From Verticillium longisporum (taxonomy: Eukaryota; Ascomycota; Sordariomycetes; Glomerellales; Plectosphaerellaceae), in NCBI GenBank assembly GCA_019188255.1, contig JAETXT010000004.1, forward strand, positions 5,952,001-6,016,000: a stretch of DNA of 64,000 nucleotides, in the 5' to 3' direction. The translations under genes were made by a program, and so were the position numbers. The notes below the pieces were generated by a model. The model was not told the origin of the DNA and searched no databases. It saw only the letters and a program-made list of their open reading frames with translations. Of the stretch, positions 62,795-64,000 are shown one piece after another. Position 1 is the stretch's first letter. The number at the start of each line of letters is the position of its first letter.

Positions 62795-62958
62795 GATTTA
62801 GTAGTCTGGCCTTAGTAGACTTAGTAGTCTGACCTTAGTGGTCTGGCCTTAATGGATTTAGTGGTCTGACCTTAGTGGACTTAGTAGTCTGACCTTAGTG
62901 GTCTGGCCTTCATGGATTTAGTAGTCTGACCTTAGTGGACTTAGTGATCTGGCCTCCG
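62795..62958. repeat. 23-bp minisatellite with higher-order pattern
   Basis: Units of the form GAYTTAGTRGTCTGRCCTTA are arranged as two 23-bp units plus a 14-bp short unit (GTCTGGCCTTAATG), a ~60-bp higher-order period repeated about 2.7 times. Confidence 0.8.
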
Positions 62959-63140
62959 TTGTATTAGGTAACCAAGGCACGTGATATTCCGATACAGCTT
63001 TTAATCGCACCCTATAGCACCCCCCAATGGTCAGGTCAGTTCCTAAAGAGGTTTAGCGTAAATTAAAAGCGGACCCAATGGTCAGCTAAGGTCGATACCC
63101 AATAGTCAGGTGAGCTTATACCTCCTCTGGAGGAGACTCC

Positions 63141-63372
63141 CCGAGTTCGGAGGATATACTATTGGGGTAGCTCGTATACTAAAAATAGACCTATTAAGGT
63201 CTTAGTGGGCATTCCACCTATGCATTAATAGCGCTAGGGGTGGAAAAATAAAAAGGAAGGACCACGGTGTTATTGTTCCCGAGATGAAAGGGCAAGTTAC
63301 AGCGGTTAAGTGTCTGAGAGACGACAGTCGCAAAATTACACCTTCGTGAGAGATCCTGTACAGTGAGCCATC
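63141..63372 (+). promoter_or_regulatory. upstream region of the fumarylacetoacetase-like gene
   Basis: About 230 bp of near-normal DNA separates the foldback element from the ATG. An A-rich AAAAATAAAAAGG at 63244-63256 could act as a TATA-like element, about 120 bp before the start codon. No specific factor site is recognised. Confidence 0.35.
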
Positions 63373-64000
63373 ATGTCTTCCGCAGCAGAGTATTCCCGCC
63401 ACTTCTCGCAGAAGAATGTTCCCTTCGGCATAGCATCGTCGGCAGCTCGCCAGCGTCCTCGTGCAGCAACCAGGATCGGCAACACTGTTATCTGGCTAGA
63501 AGCGTTGCATCAGAACGGCTTCTTCTCTGAAATTGAGGGCCTACCTGATGACGCCTGGTCTCACGAAACACTGAACAGCTTTGCCAGCCTACCAAAATCC
63601 GTGCAAATTAGCGTGCGGCGGGAAGTTCAAGATGCATTCGAGAGGAATGGCATCGACGCGTTCCCTGTTTCAGCGACGGAGGACATTGGCGCAGTGACCA
63701 TGCATCTTCCTGTGGCTATTGGGGACTTCGCTGGTAAGAACCCCTGTACAACTGGCCAGGCTCGTTCCCAGTTCGCAGAACGACGTTGACGGTAGCTGCA
63801 GACTTCTCTTGCTCCTTGGAGCATGTCAAGAACGCTGGCAGAATCATCATCAATGATGAGCGCCCACCCCCGGCATTTTTCAACTTCCCTATCGGCTACC
63901 AAGGGCGGGCAAGCTCAATTGTCGTCTCAGGAACGGAAATCGAGAGGCCTTGGGGCCAATTCAGGAACCCCAAGGCCATGGGTCCGGATGCTCCCGCAAA
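63373..64000 (+). CDS. fumarylacetoacetase-like protein, 5' part (two exons, cut by window end)
   Basis: Exon 1 (63373-63733), a 68-nt intron (63734-63801, GTAAGA...GTTGAC...CTGCAG), then exon 2 from 63802 to the window end, giving 186 residues so far. The N-terminal FAA_hydrolase_N-type domain shows PFG (17-19) and ATRIGN (32-37). Then comes MHLPVAIGDFADF, where Asp121 aligns with the metal ligand and His128 with the catalytic His of fumarylacetoacetase, followed by FPIGYQGRASSIVVSGTEI. The enzyme hydrolyses fumarylacetoacetate to fumarate and acetoacetate at the end of tyrosine/homogentisate breakdown, in the cytosol. Two positions that contact substrate in the mouse enzyme (Tyr128, Arg142, from memory) appear as Ser123 and Ile137, so this may be a divergent paralogue with another substrate. 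The ATG is the first in frame. Confidence 0.85.
63734..63801 (+). other. intron in fumarylacetoacetase-like gene
   Basis: Donor GTAAGA, branch-like GTTGAC and acceptor GCTGCAG; splicing rebuilds the Asp codon in GDFADF, a conserved family position. Reading through gives a stop at 63787. Confidence 0.85.

Larger units (their letters stand above)
62503..63140. mobile_element. foldback/MITE-like element with ~133-bp inverted ends
   Basis: Left arm 62503-62636 and right arm 63008-63140 are inverted copies, roughly 85% alike by eye, sharing GGAGTCTC, ACCTGACTATTGGGTATCGA and GGTCCGCTTTTAATTTACGC. Each arm holds three spaced copies of a CTGAC(C/T)ATT(G/A)GG motif, perhaps transposase sites. The 371-bp interior is non-coding and repeat-rich. 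No clear target duplication was found. Long inverted ends without coding capacity suggest a non-autonomous Mutator-like element, but this is a guess. Confidence 0.7.

Noticed and set aside
62469..63233. CTATGCATTA(T/A)T-type direct repeats outside the foldback element as a long target duplication
   Set aside because: They are not adjacent to the inverted arms and the match is short and palindromic; probably chance.
1..64000. CRISPR arrays, bacterial operons or phage genes
   Set aside because: Introns, RIP and eukaryotic transposons show a fungal genome; the tandem repeats found lack unique spacers.

Overview
This window is fungal DNA, almost certainly from a filamentous ascomycete (Pezizomycotina). 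The gene-bearing ends have short introns with GT...AG borders and CTGAY-like branch sites. The ~60 kb between them is dense in transposons carrying the signature of repeat-induced point mutation (RIP): CA and TG dinucleotides are nearly absent, while CG, AC and GT remain, so Gln and Trp codons have become TAG/TAA stops.

Left flank (1-2690): an aldehyde-dehydrogenase-like gene (minus, running off the left edge), a small two-exon gene for a predicted membrane protein (plus, divergent from the first), and a single-exon cupin gene (minus). Right flank (63141-64000): the first two exons of a fumarylacetoacetase-like gene (plus, cut by the window end). These could be pieces of one catabolic or metabolic neighbourhood now split by the transposon island, but that is inference.

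Transposon island (about 2690-63140), left to right: a RIP-mutated hAT element with 8-bp target duplications (2842-5912); a little-mutated solo LTR of family F (6160-6366); the 3' end of a Tad1-like LINE with RNase H (6390-7830); an LTR of family D (8141-8430); a Ty1/copia element C1 (8850-25002) whose 5' LTR is split by a Ty3/gypsy element B (9072-17763), itself split by an unmutated Fot1/pogo DNA transposon (12452-14311); remnants of a second gypsy pol and an unrecognised coding relic (25003-27900); a second copia copy C2 in inverted orientation (28051-36185) carrying a 699-bp insertion; an LTR-D and a third gypsy element E (36405-41400); a second, nearly identical Fot1/pogo copy (42244-44102); a 12.8-kb LTR element F (44240-57061); a LINE (57520-62460) carrying a 518-bp TRIM-like mini-LTR element; and a foldback element (62503-63140) next to the right-hand gene.

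The relative order of events can be read from nesting. Copia C1 came first, gypsy B jumped into its LTR, both decayed by RIP, and Fot1/pogo then landed in the decayed gypsy RT. Removing it and one TA restores the RT reading frame. The two Fot1/pogo copies are not RIP-mutated although they are repeats of 1.86 kb, so RIP appears weak or absent since their arrival. Both carry a shortened C-run that breaks the transposase at the same place. All names rest on motifs read by eye; no database search was possible.
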